In this document: positions 1 to 8,039 of the stretch, piece after piece
Layout of the letters: every line of letters starts with the position of its first letter
Numbering within the stretch: position 1 is the stretch's first letter
Source: a virus
Reading direction: 5' to 3' (one strand)
DNA length: 34,976 bases
Virus record (IMG/VR): IMGVR_UViG_3300009098_000018
Coordinates: 1-34,976 of that record
Position numbers and translations under genes: made by a program
Notes under the pieces: model-generated
Database searches by the model: none
The model's input: only the letters and a program-made list of their open reading frames with translations
Told to the model about the DNA's origin: nothing

Positions 1-603
1 CATCGGATCGCGCCCGAGCAGCTCGCCTCGCTCTTCAGCACGCGCGGGCGCGAAGGCCTGGCGTTCAAGCTGGCCGTCGCCGCCGAAGCGAAAAAGATCG
101 ATCCGGCCTTCAACTTCGAAGAGGCGTCGGCGACGTACACGCTGGTCAAGAGTCCGGCGTTCCAAAACACCATCCGCGTGATGGACAGCACGCTCGAATC
201 GATGCCGCGGCTGCTGCAGAACGCGCGCACGCTCGGCAATGGCGATTGGCGCTCCTGGAACCAGCTGAAGAATGCGGCGGCGGGTCAATTCAATTCGACG
301 GAGCTGAAGCGGTTCAAGACGGACGCCGTGCTCGTCGGCGATGAAGTCGCGAAGATCCTCTCCGGCGGCGGCACGGGCAGCGCGACGAGTGACGCGAAGC
401 TGAAACAGGGCATGGATCTGATCGGGCAGTCCGACAGCGTGCCGGCGATCGCGGCCGCGCTCGAGGAAATCCAGAACCTGATCGGCTTCCGGCGGAAAGC
501 GATGACGCGCGGCACGTACATGGAAGGCACGTCGGCGGTCAAAGAGCCCGCGGCCGCGGCCGCGCCCCTCCAGGTCGGCGGGTTTACGGTCGTGGTGCAC
601 TGA
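1..603 (+). CDS. Virion-internal / DNA-ejection-type protein, C-terminal part
   Basis: The frame is open from the first base, so this is the last 200 residues of a protein that starts upstream of the window. It is mostly alpha-helical in composition. A segment of about 90 residues (NARTLGNGDWRSWNQLKNA, then a Val-Gly-Asp-Glu-Val motif and a Gly-Gly-Gly-Thr-Gly turn) resembles the helical C-terminal block I know from large podovirus internal virion or transglycosylase proteins, where it precedes the fibre genes. The stop overlaps the next start as TGATG, so the two are translationally coupled. The family assignment is from memory and moderate. No catalytic residues fall in the visible part. 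Confidence 0.6.
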   Translation, partial: HRIAPEQLASLFSTRGREGLAFKLAVAAEAKKIDPAFNFEEASATYTLVKSPAFQNTIRVMDSTLESMPRLLQNARTLGNGDWRSWNQLKNAAAGQFNSTELKRFKTDAVLVGDEVAKILSGGGTGSATSDAKLKQGMDLIGQSDSVPAIAAALEEIQNLIGFRRKAMTRGTYMEGTSAVKEPAAAAAPLQVGGFTVVVH

Positions 604-1850
604 TGCCCGCGCAGACGATGACCGTGACGGCGCCGAACGGGAAGACGCTCGACATCACGGGCGATCACGTGCCCACCGAGAGCGAACTGCACGACATTTT
701 CCAGAAGGCGGGCGTGGACGCGGTCACGCCCCCCGGTCGCGACTTCACGGTGCTCGGCGTGAAGCTCCACGTCGCCGGCGATCGGCCGCGGCTCGATTCG
801 AACATGGTGGGGATCGGCGACCAGCGCATCGGCGAGCCGAGTGGCATCGCGCCGGAAGACGCGCTGATGTTCGGGCAGGCGCTCAAGCGCATCGGCGCGG
901 CGGGCGTCGGCGTGCTGCCGAAGATCCTCGCCGCCACGAAGGAAGCCACGCCGATCGTGAAGTACGAAGCGTTCAAGTTCGGCTTGAAAACGGCGCACGT
1001 GCCCGAGCCGTTGGCGATCCCGCTGGCGATGTGGCTGAGTGGCTACCAGAAAGGCGGGGCCGCCCCCGCCGCCGCGACGGAAGCCGCGAGCGTCACGGAA
1101 GCCAAAGCGCGATTCGAAGCGGCCCGCGCGGCGAACGACGCGGCGAAAACGAAGATCGCGACGATGGGCACGCCGCCGGCGGCTACTTCACCCGTCGAAA
1201 GTGTGCCCGGTGGTACGCCGCCTCCAGGCGGTCCCCCTCCCGCACCATCGGCGGCGGCACGTCCGGCCAAAAGTCCGTCCCAGATGTTGAACGAGGAGGC
1301 GATTGCGCGCGCGCGGGCGGCGTATCAAGCCCGGCAGGCCGCGGCGCCGGCGACGGCCCCCGCGACCCCCGCAGCGGCAGCCACCAAGCCGACCATGACC
1401 GCGCCGGAATCCCAGGAATATTTTCGGATGCGGGCGCAGGGCAAGTCGGATGCGCAGGCCCGGGACCTGATTCAGGCGGGGCGCACGTTGAATCAGTCTC
1501 TCGGACTGGCCACGCCCACGGCGGCCGAGACGCAATTCCCGAAAGGGCTGCGCGGCAAAGCGACCGCCACGCCGCCAGGGACCGACGCGCCGAGTGCCAC
1601 ATCGCCGCCACAGCCTACACCATCGGGCGCGGCCGCGTCGCTCGCGGACCTGACCGCGCCGCAACGCCTCAGCGTGAACCAGGGCGCCCGCGCGTGGAGT
1701 GAAGGCCGCGCGTACGTCGACAACGCCGGGAATTACCACACGCGCGCCCAGGGCAAGACCACCGGCCCGATCGCGCCGTGGAACAAGGACGTCAAGGCGA
1801 CCTTTCCCGATAGCCTCGCCTTCCACGACTACGCGAAGGGATTCAAATGA
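603..1850 (+). CDS. Ala/Pro-rich phage structural protein, unknown function
   Basis: A 415-aa protein. The first 35 residues (TVTAPNGKTLDITGDHVP) look like the short beta/helix module seen at the start of podovirus ejection proteins, with a 'PNGK...ITGDHVPTE' pattern. Residues 90-150 are helical and may include a weak hydrophobic stretch (EPLAIPLAMWLSGYQ). The rest is low-complexity Ala/Pro linker with scattered helices, which is typical of flexible virion-internal proteins. The start is fixed by TGATG overlap upstream and the end by ATGA overlap with the fibre gene. I infer a virion-associated role from position; no enzyme motif is visible. Confidence 0.6.
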   Translation: MPAQTMTVTAPNGKTLDITGDHVPTESELHDIFQKAGVDAVTPPGRDFTVLGVKLHVAGDRPRLDSNMVGIGDQRIGEPSGIAPEDALMFGQALKRIGAAGVGVLPKILAATKEATPIVKYEAFKFGLKTAHVPEPLAIPLAMWLSGYQKGGAAPAAATEAASVTEAKARFEAARAANDAAKTKIATMGTPPAATSPVESVPGGTPPPGGPPPAPSAAARPAKSPSQMLNEEAIARARAAYQARQAAAPATAPATPAAAATKPTMTAPESQEYFRMRAQGKSDAQARDLIQAGRTLNQSLGLATPTAAETQFPKGLRGKATATPPGTDAPSATSPPQPTPSGAAASLADLTAPQRLSVNQGARAWSEGRAYVDNAGNYHTRAQGKTTGPIAPWNKDVKATFPDSLAFHDYAKGFK

Positions 1851-3451
1851 TGCGGACCGTGGTCGGCGCGCTGCTCGCGTGCTTCGTGCTGTCGCTCTCG
1901 CTCGGCGCGGCCACCGGCACGATCATGCCGTCGCCGTTTCAAACCGAACTCGACGCGAACGGCAATCCGATCGTCAACGGCAAGATCTGCACGTACACGG
2001 CGGGGACGTCCACGCCGGCGACGACGTACACCGACGTCGGCTTGATGGCCGCGAACACGAACCCGATCCGGACCGATACGTCAGGCCGGTTCGTGGCGTT
2101 CCTCCCGCTCGGCGCGTCGTTCAAATTCGTCTACCAGGACAGCACCGGCACGGCCGGCACGTGCGACGGCGCGATCCTGAAGACGGTCGACAACATCTCG
2201 GCCGTGCCCGGGACGAGCGCGGGGATCGATGTCATCGGCACGGCGGGCGAAGCGCTGACGGCGGGCCAGGCCGTCTATCTGTCGGCCGGGGACGGCAGCA
2301 AAACCGCGGGCCTCTGGTACAAAGCGGATAGCGCGGCCACCTATAGCAGCACGCTCAACATCGTCGGGATGGTCCCCGCGTCGATCAGCAGCGCGGCGAG
2401 CGGATCGGTCCGGCTCTCGGGCAGCGTGACGGGCCTCAGCGCGTTGACGACCGGCGGCAAATACTACGTCGGCACGGCCGGCGCGATCACGTCGACGGCG
2501 CCCGCGAATGCGCGCTTGCTCGGCCAGGCCGACACGACGACGACTCTGGCGCTGACGGCCGACCCGCCGCCGCCGGTCACGTCGCAGTCGTTTCTCTCGA
2601 CGTTGGCCTGTGGCCGCCTGACGCTCACGACGGCGGTGCCGGTCACGACGGCCGACGTCACGGGCGCGACGACGCTGTACTACACGCCGGTCGGCGGGTG
2701 CAATCAGGTCGCGCTGTGGAACGGCTCGGCGATCATCGTCGATACGCTCGTCGAGACGTCGATCGTGGTGCCCTCGACCACGAGCCAGATGTACGACGTG
2801 TTCGCGTACGACAACGCCGGCGCGGTCAACATCGAAGCCTTGGCGTGGACGAACGACACGACGCGCGCCACGGCGATCAGTCTGCAGAACGGGTTCTACG
2901 CGAAGGCGGCGACGCCGGCGCGGCGCTACGTCGGCAGTTTCCGCACGACCACGGTGAGCGGCCAGACCGAGGACAGTGGCACGAAGCGGTACGTCTGGAA
3001 TTATTACCACCGGGTGCGGCGCTTCCTCGTGCGGGGGGAGGCCACCGCGAGTTGGACGTATACGACGGCGACGTGGCGCCAAGCGAACGCGGCGGCGGCG
3101 AATCAGGTGGAGGTGGTCGTCGGGGTGGCCGAAACCCTGCTTGATCTGACGGTGATGGCGACCAATCAATCGGCCACCTCCGTGACGACGAATATTGCGG
3201 TGGGCGAAGACTCGACGACGGCGCCGACCGGCGCGTTCCTGGGGGGGGCGGCGCGCAACGGGGACGATAGCCAGCCCTTGGTGCAGACGCTGACCGGCCA
3301 CCTCACGAAGTACCCGCCGATCGGCCGGCACTACTACGCGTGGCTCGAAGCGAGTACGGCGCTCGGCACCACGACGTGGTACGGGACGCCCTCCGCGACC
3401 GGCGGCATGGCGGGCGTGGCGAATGGCTTGGTGGGGTGGTGCGAGGGCTAG
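1847..3451 (+). CDS. Tail fibre/appendage protein with N-terminal signal peptide
   Basis: A 534-aa protein. Residues 1-25 form a classical Sec signal (MMRT, hydrophobic core, Ala/Gly/Thr-rich end). Residues 30-115 match the head-binding or appendage module of phage tail fibres: 'F..ELDANGNPIVNGKICTY', 'ATTYTD', 'NPIRTDTSGRF', 'FKFVYQD', 'TVDNI'. A middle beta domain follows. Residues about 270-390 form a module ('LYYTPVGG', 'YDVFAYDNAG', 'AWTNDTTRATAI', 'TEDSGTKRYVWNYYHRVRR') that is also present in the fibre at 26111. A virion protein of this kind does not need Sec export, so the signal peptide is odd. The start overlaps the upstream stop (ATGA); an alternative ATG lies one codon later. Confidence 0.8.
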   Translation: MMRTVVGALLACFVLSLSLGAATGTIMPSPFQTELDANGNPIVNGKICTYTAGTSTPATTYTDVGLMAANTNPIRTDTSGRFVAFLPLGASFKFVYQDSTGTAGTCDGAILKTVDNISAVPGTSAGIDVIGTAGEALTAGQAVYLSAGDGSKTAGLWYKADSAATYSSTLNIVGMVPASISSAASGSVRLSGSVTGLSALTTGGKYYVGTAGAITSTAPANARLLGQADTTTTLALTADPPPPVTSQSFLSTLACGRLTLTTAVPVTTADVTGATTLYYTPVGGCNQVALWNGSAIIVDTLVETSIVVPSTTSQMYDVFAYDNAGAVNIEALAWTNDTTRATAISLQNGFYAKAATPARRYVGSFRTTTVSGQTEDSGTKRYVWNYYHRVRRFLVRGEATASWTYTTATWRQANAAAANQVEVVVGVAETLLDLTVMATNQSATSVTTNIAVGEDSTTAPTGAFLGGAARNGDDSQPLVQTLTGHLTKYPPIGRHYYAWLEASTALGTTTWYGTPSATGGMAGVANGLVGWCEG

Positions 3452-3453
3452 GT

Positions 3454-3828
3454 ATGGACATTCCCATTGTGCTCGTGCTCGACAAGGCGCTGCGGACGGC
3501 GTTGATTCCGATCGACGGCGTGAGTGTCGGCGATCCCCGCGATCGCGCGACGTGGCGCGTCGCCTACGCGAAGGACGCGACGGACGATCAGCGGCTGGCG
3601 GGGAATCTGCTCGTGGCGACGATCGATCCCGCGGATGCGGTGACCGTGGCGGCGATTCGCGCCGATCAAGTCCGCCAGGTGCTCGGCCAGGGCGGCCTCG
3701 ACGCCGTCACGCAAGCGCTGTGGGAAGCGATCCCAGCGCCGCTCCTGACGCTGGCGCAAGTGCGCGATCGGCTGCAGGCGCTGCAAACGCAGCGCGCGAC
3801 GACGGCCACCGCGGTCAGCGAGGAGTGA
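3454..3828 (+). CDS. Small phage protein, unknown function
   Basis: A 124-aa protein beginning MDIPIVLVLDKALRTALIPIDGV. The open frame extends upstream into the fibre gene, but the ATG at 3454, two bases after the fibre stop, avoids a long overlap. The N-terminal half is beta-rich ('VAYAKDATDDQRLAGNLLVATIDPADAV') and the C-terminal half is helical ('LLTLAQVRDRLQALQTQRATTAT'). I do not recognise the family. Its place just after a fibre gene would fit a fibre assembly chaperone or a small tail protein, but nothing in the sequence proves this. Confidence 0.6.
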   Translation: MDIPIVLVLDKALRTALIPIDGVSVGDPRDRATWRVAYAKDATDDQRLAGNLLVATIDPADAVTVAAIRADQVRQVLGQGGLDAVTQALWEAIPAPLLTLAQVRDRLQALQTQRATTATAVSEE

Positions 3829-3832
3829 TCCG

Positions 3833-3898
3833 ATGCGACTAATTTTTTGTCTCTGGGCGTGGACGTATCGCGGGCCGCCGACGCGGTGGCAGCCATGA
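3833..3898 (+). CDS. Microprotein upstream of membrane coiled-coil gene
   Basis: A 21-codon frame (MRLIFCLWAWTYRGPPTRWQP) that starts five bases after the preceding stop. A GAGGAG ribosome-binding site lies at the end of the previous gene, and the frame ends in an ATGA overlap with the ATG at 3895. Good initiation signals and coupling at its end suggest it is translated, either as a tiny hydrophobic peptide or as a leader that delivers ribosomes to the next gene. It contains an AATTTTTTG tract that is unusually AT-rich for this genome. Confidence 0.4.
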   Translation: MRLIFCLWAWTYRGPPTRWQP

Positions 3899-4332
3899 GC
3901 GACACGGTGGTCGTCGCGTTGATTACGGGCTTGGGCTCCGTGATCGTGGTGGGGATTCCGGCGATTCTGGTGGCGTTGGCGGGGTTCCGGTCGGCCCAGC
4001 GGCTCGAAGCCACCGGCTTGCGCACCGAGCAAAAAATTCAGGACGTGCACACCACCGTGGCGCGGGTGGAGCAGGACGTCAACGGCAACCTCGACAAAGT
4101 CCGGACGCAGCTCAAAGAGTCCCTCGCGGCGCTCGAGCAGTACCGCAATGAACATGAATTGCTGCGGGACAAGCTGACCGCGGCGAACCGGGAAATCGTC
4201 AGTCAAGCGGCGATGGCCACGGCCTCGGCCGCGGAAGCCTTGAAGGCCACGGCCGCCGTCACGGCGTCGGAACTCCTCCGCGCCCAGGCGACGGCGGAAG
4301 CGCTCCGGGCCGCGGCGAAGAAGACGCCATGA
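3895..4332 (+). CDS. Membrane-anchored coiled-coil protein (holin/spanin candidate)
   Basis: A 145-aa protein. Residues 4-28 (VVVALITGLGSVIVVGIPAILVALA) form one strong transmembrane helix. The rest is a long, charged, Ala-rich coiled coil (residues 35-140: 'EQKIQDVHTTVARVEQDV', 'LRDKLTAANREIVSQAA'). A single N-terminal anchor with a long periplasmic or cytoplasmic coiled coil is the shape of an inner-membrane spanin or of some holin-like proteins. A TTG start 48 bases upstream is possible, but ATG 3895 overlaps the microprotein stop (ATGA) and places the helix at the N terminus. The lysis role is inferred from topology only. Confidence 0.6.
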   Translation: MSDTVVVALITGLGSVIVVGIPAILVALAGFRSAQRLEATGLRTEQKIQDVHTTVARVEQDVNGNLDKVRTQLKESLAALEQYRNEHELLRDKLTAANREIVSQAAMATASAAEALKATAAVTASELLRAQATAEALRAAAKKTP

Positions 4333-4562
4333 CCGCGAAGCGCCTCAACATCACGATCGCGGTCCGCTTGAAAGAACTCCATCTCCGCGAACACGCAGTG
4401 GAAGCCGAGATGGCGACGTTGCGCGATGGGCTGCAGGACTTGTTCCTCCGACGGTGGCACGTGCAACACGACGGTCTGAAGGTGCACGTCCACCAGGCCG
4501 CGCGGCGCGAGGACGCGGGGGCGCTGCGACTCACGCGCCGGACCACGGGAGACGCGTCGTGA
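4329..4562 (+). CDS. Small basic protein, unknown function
   Basis: A 77-aa protein coupled by ATGA to the coiled-coil gene. It is helical and rich in Arg, His and Leu ('LNITIAVRLKELHLREHAVEAEMATLRDGL'). It has no Cys and no transmembrane segment. Its frame has strong G/C in third positions, unlike the competing frames. I do not recognise a family. Because it sits directly behind a possible spanin, a lysis-accessory role is conceivable, but it lacks a lipobox or signal peptide, so it is not an Rz1-type lipoprotein. Confidence 0.5.
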   Translation: MTAKRLNITIAVRLKELHLREHAVEAEMATLRDGLQDLFLRRWHVQHDGLKVHVHQAARREDAGALRLTRRTTGDAS

Positions 4563-4732
4563 TCCTCTGGCGCGCGTGGCAGGTGCGGCTGCGTGGCCAT
4601 TATCACCTCCGGTTATGGGAACTCGGCCCGGCGCTGCACGTGATCGATGCTCGGTGGTCGAGTCTCGCGATCCATGGCTGGCTGTCGATCGGCTGCGTGA
4701 ACGTCCAACTGAGTCTGACCCACTACACGTAA
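4559..4732 (+). CDS. Microprotein, Trp/Leu/His-rich, unknown function
   Basis: A 57-aa frame beginning with GTG in a GTGA overlap with the preceding stop (VILWRAWQVRLRGHYHLRLW...). It contains five Trp and several His and ends LSLTHYT. It is not clearly a transmembrane protein. The overlap, the G/C-rich third positions and the absence of another good frame here support it as a real coupled gene. No family is recognised. Confidence 0.5.
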   Translation: MILWRAWQVRLRGHYHLRLWELGPALHVIDARWSSLAIHGWLSIGCVNVQLSLTHYT

Positions 4733-4747
4733 ACGAAGGGCATTCCT

Positions 4748-5827
4748 ATGAGAGTGTGTCGCGCTCGACTCGCCGGGCTCCTCGTCGCGCTGCTCCTCGG
4801 CCTCGCGGCGCCAGTGCGCGCCCAACTGCCGCCGGTCCGCCACGACAAACTCGCGGTCGTCCTGTACACGTTCGAGGGCAACACCACCAACGACAAGTAC
4901 GGAGTGCCGCAGCCGGTCACGTTCCTAGGCGACCCCGTCGTCGCCAGTCGCGACTACTTCGCCCGCGTCGCGAGGTTCTGGTCGGAGAACTCGAACGGCG
5001 CGCGGACGATGGACATCGCCGGCGTCTACGGCCCGTACGTGTTGCCGCGGCCGGCCGGATCGCCCGCGGGCTGTCTCTGGGATCCTCGGGTGCCGGCCAT
5101 CGGCGCGGCCGTGACGAGCGTGATCGCGGCGAACGTCCCCAGTGACACGACGATGCAGTGGTTGTTTCCGCCGTGTCCGGGGGATCAGATCATTCAGTGG
5201 GGCAGTCGCGCCTACGTGCAGAACCAGGGCGCCAAACTCTCGACCGTCTACGGGCTGTGGAAGCTCGAATTGTCGACCGGCTTTCCGTGGTACGGCTTTG
5301 AGCAGTGTAAGGACGCGGCCGGCGCGCCCGTCACCATCTCGGCCACCTGTGCGCCGTGGCGGCCCTATGTCGGCGTCGGGGGCGATCCGGTGGCGACCGG
5401 GCTGTTCTTCCACTCGCCCGCGCAAATCAAGCACCGCCTCGGGTTCCTGACGGACGCCAACCGGGTCCTGGTGCAGTCGTCCGGCACCCATCTCTTCGAG
5501 CTCGCGCCGATGGAGCGCCTGGTCGACGGACCGATGTACGCCGAGATCCACGTCAGCACCGGCGGCGTCTTCCCGACCTTCCGGACCTTCTATGCCGAGT
5601 GGCGCCAGCGGATCGGGGTGGATGCGAGCCTGCCGGCCGGCCTCGAACTCGGCCTGCTGCTGCGCCTGGGCGACCACTCGCTCGACATGACCCCGTTGTC
5701 GTCGAAACGCGACAACCCGACGCTGCTCGTCGGCCAGACCCTGCGCCTCGATCCGTCGGCCGCCAGCATCACGCTGCTGGCGCTTGAGCCCGGCGTCAAA
5801 GCCACCGTTGTCGTCGTCATTCCCTGA
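4748..5827 (+). CDS. Secreted degenerate M11/gametolysin-like protein (probable pseudoprotease)
   Basis: A 359-aa protein. Residues 1-25 form a strong Sec signal peptide ending VRA-Q. The overall pattern resembles gametolysin-type (M11) metalloproteases: an N-terminal strand with 'TFEGNTTN', 'ASRDYFARVARFWSENSNGARTMDIAGVYGPYVLP', a 'KHRLGFL' step where the family has K-x-x-LGW, then 'GTHLFELAP', 'FYAEWRQRIGVDASL', 'LDMTP' and 'LLVGQTL'. At the place of the zinc motif HExxHxxGxxH the protein reads WKLELSTGFPW (residues 171-181). The Gly is kept, but all three His and the catalytic Glu are replaced. I therefore expect no zinc protease activity, and possibly a binding or structural role. The family resemblance is from memory. 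Confidence 0.6.
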   Translation: MRVCRARLAGLLVALLLGLAAPVRAQLPPVRHDKLAVVLYTFEGNTTNDKYGVPQPVTFLGDPVVASRDYFARVARFWSENSNGARTMDIAGVYGPYVLPRPAGSPAGCLWDPRVPAIGAAVTSVIAANVPSDTTMQWLFPPCPGDQIIQWGSRAYVQNQGAKLSTVYGLWKLELSTGFPWYGFEQCKDAAGAPVTISATCAPWRPYVGVGGDPVATGLFFHSPAQIKHRLGFLTDANRVLVQSSGTHLFELAPMERLVDGPMYAEIHVSTGGVFPTFRTFYAEWRQRIGVDASLPAGLELGLLLRLGDHSLDMTPLSSKRDNPTLLVGQTLRLDPSAASITLLALEPGVKATVVVVIP

Positions 5828-5844
5828 CCACCTTGAGGCCTCCC

Positions 5845-6885
5845 ATGAACGTGTCCCGTGTCGCGCTCCTCGGTTTCGCCGGTCTCGTCGTCGTGAGTGT
5901 CGTCAGCGGGCCGACGTCGGCGGGGATCATTGCGCCGTGCGCGTCGCAACACCTGACGATCGGCGACCTCGTCCTCGACATTCGCGGCAACGAAGGATCG
6001 CAGCCGACGGGCGGGACGGACCAGACCAAGTGCATGAACGGCATCTCGTCGCTGACCCACGTGTTGTTGCCGTCCGCGAACGCCGTGAGCGCCAACCGGG
6101 CGTTGCTCGATGCCGAGCACATTTTGTCTGCAGTCTCGACGGGCAGCGATTTCAGCAAGACCGGCAACTTCGGGACCTTCTTCACGCCCCGCTTTGGCGC
6201 CTTCTCGACCGTGCGGGCCACGGCGGAGCAGGTCACCCTGCACCGGAACGCGTTCGATGAGCGCTGGAACGCGGCGTACTCGGACACGTTCACGGTGTCG
6301 GCGCCGAACCGGATCGATTTCGCCTCGACCATCACGCCGATGGACGCGACGAAGTTCACCAACCCCTATGGCACGTGGATGATGCGATTCCAGGCGAACT
6401 ACACGGCGGCCATGCTGGACCGCGCGATCTGGTTCGTTGGCAAGCTCGGGCCGGCTGGCGCCGAACAGTGGATTCGGGGCAACGCGCCGGATGATCCCGG
6501 CCTTGTCTACGGCGGGTCGTATCGACATGAGCTGTCGCCGGTGTTGGCGTTTGATCCGGCGAATGTGGCGCCTTACAACTTGGCCGCCTACGATTGGCCA
6601 CGGTACACGAAACCGTACTTCATCGTGCCCCTGGCGAGCGGGCAGATGCTGCAGGTCATCTTCGATCGCACCTACTCGCCGGTCGACGAAATTCGATGGC
6701 CGGAAATGAAGTGGTTCAAGGGCAAGCTCGCGACGGATTACACCTACATCGTCCGCCATCCGGTGTCCGGCCGGACCTATGGCTACCGGGGCCGGTTGCT
6801 GTTGGAGCCCTCGTTCGACTTCGGCGTGGCGGCGGCGAACGCTGCCGCCTACCACGCCGACATTGCCGGTACGTCGTGGCCCTAG
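5845..6885 (+). CDS. Secreted beta-rich protein, unknown function
   Basis: A 346-aa protein starting MNVSRVALLGFAGLVVVSVV with Sec cleavage after TSA (about residue 26). The ATG at 5845 has a GAGG site six bases upstream; an in-frame TTG at 5833 is less likely. The mature part is Gly/Tyr/Trp-rich and beta-like: 'LTIGDLVLDIRGNEGSQPTGG', 'NPYGTWMMRFQANY', 'YTKPYFIVPLASGQMLQVIFDRTYSPVDEIRW', 'GRTYGYRGRLLLEP'. The last two segments remind me of secreted bacterial proteins of unknown function. It follows the pseudoprotease by 17 bases with the same orientation and the same export signal, so the two probably act together outside the cytoplasm. Confidence 0.6.
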   Translation: MNVSRVALLGFAGLVVVSVVSGPTSAGIIAPCASQHLTIGDLVLDIRGNEGSQPTGGTDQTKCMNGISSLTHVLLPSANAVSANRALLDAEHILSAVSTGSDFSKTGNFGTFFTPRFGAFSTVRATAEQVTLHRNAFDERWNAAYSDTFTVSAPNRIDFASTITPMDATKFTNPYGTWMMRFQANYTAAMLDRAIWFVGKLGPAGAEQWIRGNAPDDPGLVYGGSYRHELSPVLAFDPANVAPYNLAAYDWPRYTKPYFIVPLASGQMLQVIFDRTYSPVDEIRWPEMKWFKGKLATDYTYIVRHPVSGRTYGYRGRLLLEPSFDFGVAAANAAAYHADIAGTSWP

Positions 6886-6919
6886 CGAAGGTGCACCAAT
6901 CACAGAAAGCACGGACCCC

Positions 6920-7552
6920 ATGAAACGCGAACTGTCGATCCTCGTCGTCGCGCTGCTCCTGCTGACGCGGCCCGTGTCCGCGCAAACCTCCGACTGCATC
7001 GCGACGCATCCCGCGCTCACAGCGCTCGACGACGCCACGATGATCGCCGCGTACAAAGCCAGCTTCCGCGGCCTCTATGGTCGTGAGCCGTCCATGCAGC
7101 CTGGCAGCGGGCTCGACGACGGGTTGTACTGGGTCTCGGTCAGTAATCATTTCGGCGCCTTCGGGGACCGAGTGTGTAGAGCCGGCTGGTCGCGCTATTG
7201 GGAAGGGAAGTTGCGCGGCGTGGATGCCTTGGATCCGTCGCTCGGCGATCAACCCGCCCAGTTTCAGCCGGGTGCCCCGGTGATCGTGCCGCCCGTTCCG
7301 CCGACGCCGACGCCCGTTCAGGGACCGCCGGGACCGATCGGCCCGCCAGGACCTGCAGGACCGAAAGGCGACCCGGGCGGCGTGCCGACGTCGACGCTCG
7401 AGGAGCTGCTCCAGCGCATCACGGCGCTCGAGTCCGACGTCCTCACCCTGAAGGCCCGACCCGCGCTGATCAACTGCGACGCGTCGGTCTCGCTGTTCGG
7501 GATTCGTCGGCAACCGGTGGATTGGGGCTGTGTGCCCAAGGGGAAACCATGA
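6920..7552 (+). CDS. Secreted collagen-like protein with coiled coil
   Basis: A 210-aa protein. Residues 1-21 are a Sec signal (MKRELSILVVALLLLTRPVSA-Q). Residues 22-105 form a small domain with four Cys ('DCIATHPALTALDD', 'VSNHFGAFGDRVCRAGWSRYW'). A Pro-rich linker (PVIVPPVPPTPTP) leads to six collagen triplets at residues 135-152 (GPP GPI GPP GPA GPK GDP). A heptad-patterned helix (TLEELLQRITALESDVLTLKA) and a Cys-containing tail follow. Short collagen runs joined to a coiled coil are known from phage fibres and bacterial surface fibres, where they trimerise. An exported version lying among secreted proteins is unusual. The stop overlaps the next gene (ATGA). Confidence 0.7.
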   Translation: MKRELSILVVALLLLTRPVSAQTSDCIATHPALTALDDATMIAAYKASFRGLYGREPSMQPGSGLDDGLYWVSVSNHFGAFGDRVCRAGWSRYWEGKLRGVDALDPSLGDQPAQFQPGAPVIVPPVPPTPTPVQGPPGPIGPPGPAGPKGDPGGVPTSTLEELLQRITALESDVLTLKARPALINCDASVSLFGIRRQPVDWGCVPKGKP

Positions 7553-7923
7553 AGACCCTGCTCTGCGTCGCCCTCGCGCTGCTCGTGCCGTCAGCGGTGC
7601 GCGCGGCCGACGAACCGCATGCCCTCGTGACCCACGTCGCGATCGCCGCCTACGTTGCGGCGTCTGGTGCGGACTTGTCCACGACGATGTACGCGATCGG
7701 CAGTCGCACGGGGCAGGAAGGGAATCCGGCCTTCGCGCCGTTGGTCGGCACGCCCTGGGCGGCCGGCGCGCTCAAGATGGGGATTGCCGCGGGCACGGCC
7801 TGGGGTCTCGTGAAGTTGCATGACTCGCATCCGACGATCGCGCTCGTGGCCGCGATCAGTGGCGCCGTGTTCTTCTCCGCGGTCGCCGGGCACAACGCCA
7901 CGCTCCACACGACGCCGAGGTAA
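7549..7923 (+). CDS. Small exported/membrane protein
   Basis: A 124-aa protein: signal peptide (residues 1-20, ending VRA-A), then two hydrophobic segments at about 64-80 (PWAAGALKMGIAAGTAWGLV) and 90-110 (IALVAAISGAVFFSAVAG). A motif near residue 37-56 (ADLSTTMYAIGSRTGQEGNP) has the D-x-x-T-T...E-x-N-P pattern seen in small bacterial membrane proteins of unknown function. It is coupled by ATGA to the collagen-like gene. Function is unknown; a role at the envelope during lysis or exclusion is possible. Confidence 0.6.
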   Translation: MKTLLCVALALLVPSAVRAADEPHALVTHVAIAAYVAASGADLSTTMYAIGSRTGQEGNPAFAPLVGTPWAAGALKMGIAAGTAWGLVKLHDSHPTIALVAAISGAVFFSAVAGHNATLHTTPR

Positions 7924-7928
7924 CGGAC

Positions 7929-8039
7929 ATGCCAAGCACTCTCACGCCCTATGCGCTCCTCGTCTGGTTTTGTGTCGGGCTCTTCACGGGGCTCGGCTGG
8001 GCGTGTGGCGCCTGGCTGGTCGGGCGGATCCTCAAATGA
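7929..8039 (+). CDS. 36-residue single-pass membrane microprotein
   Basis: The frame reads MPSTLTPYALLVWFCVGLFTG then LGWACGAWLVGRILK. It consists almost entirely of one transmembrane helix followed by a short basic tail. It lies five bases after the preceding stop and ends in an ATGA overlap with the holin-like gene, so it is flanked tightly on both sides. Small hydrophobic proteins next to holins often act as holin partners or antiholins; that role is inferred. Confidence 0.55.
   Translation: MPSTLTPYALLVWFCVGLFTGLGWACGAWLVGRILK

Noticed and set aside
2081-3331. Long open frame on the minus strand opposite the fibre gene
   Set aside because: Arg/Ala-rich shadow of high-G+C coding DNA; the plus frame has fibre motifs and a signal peptide.
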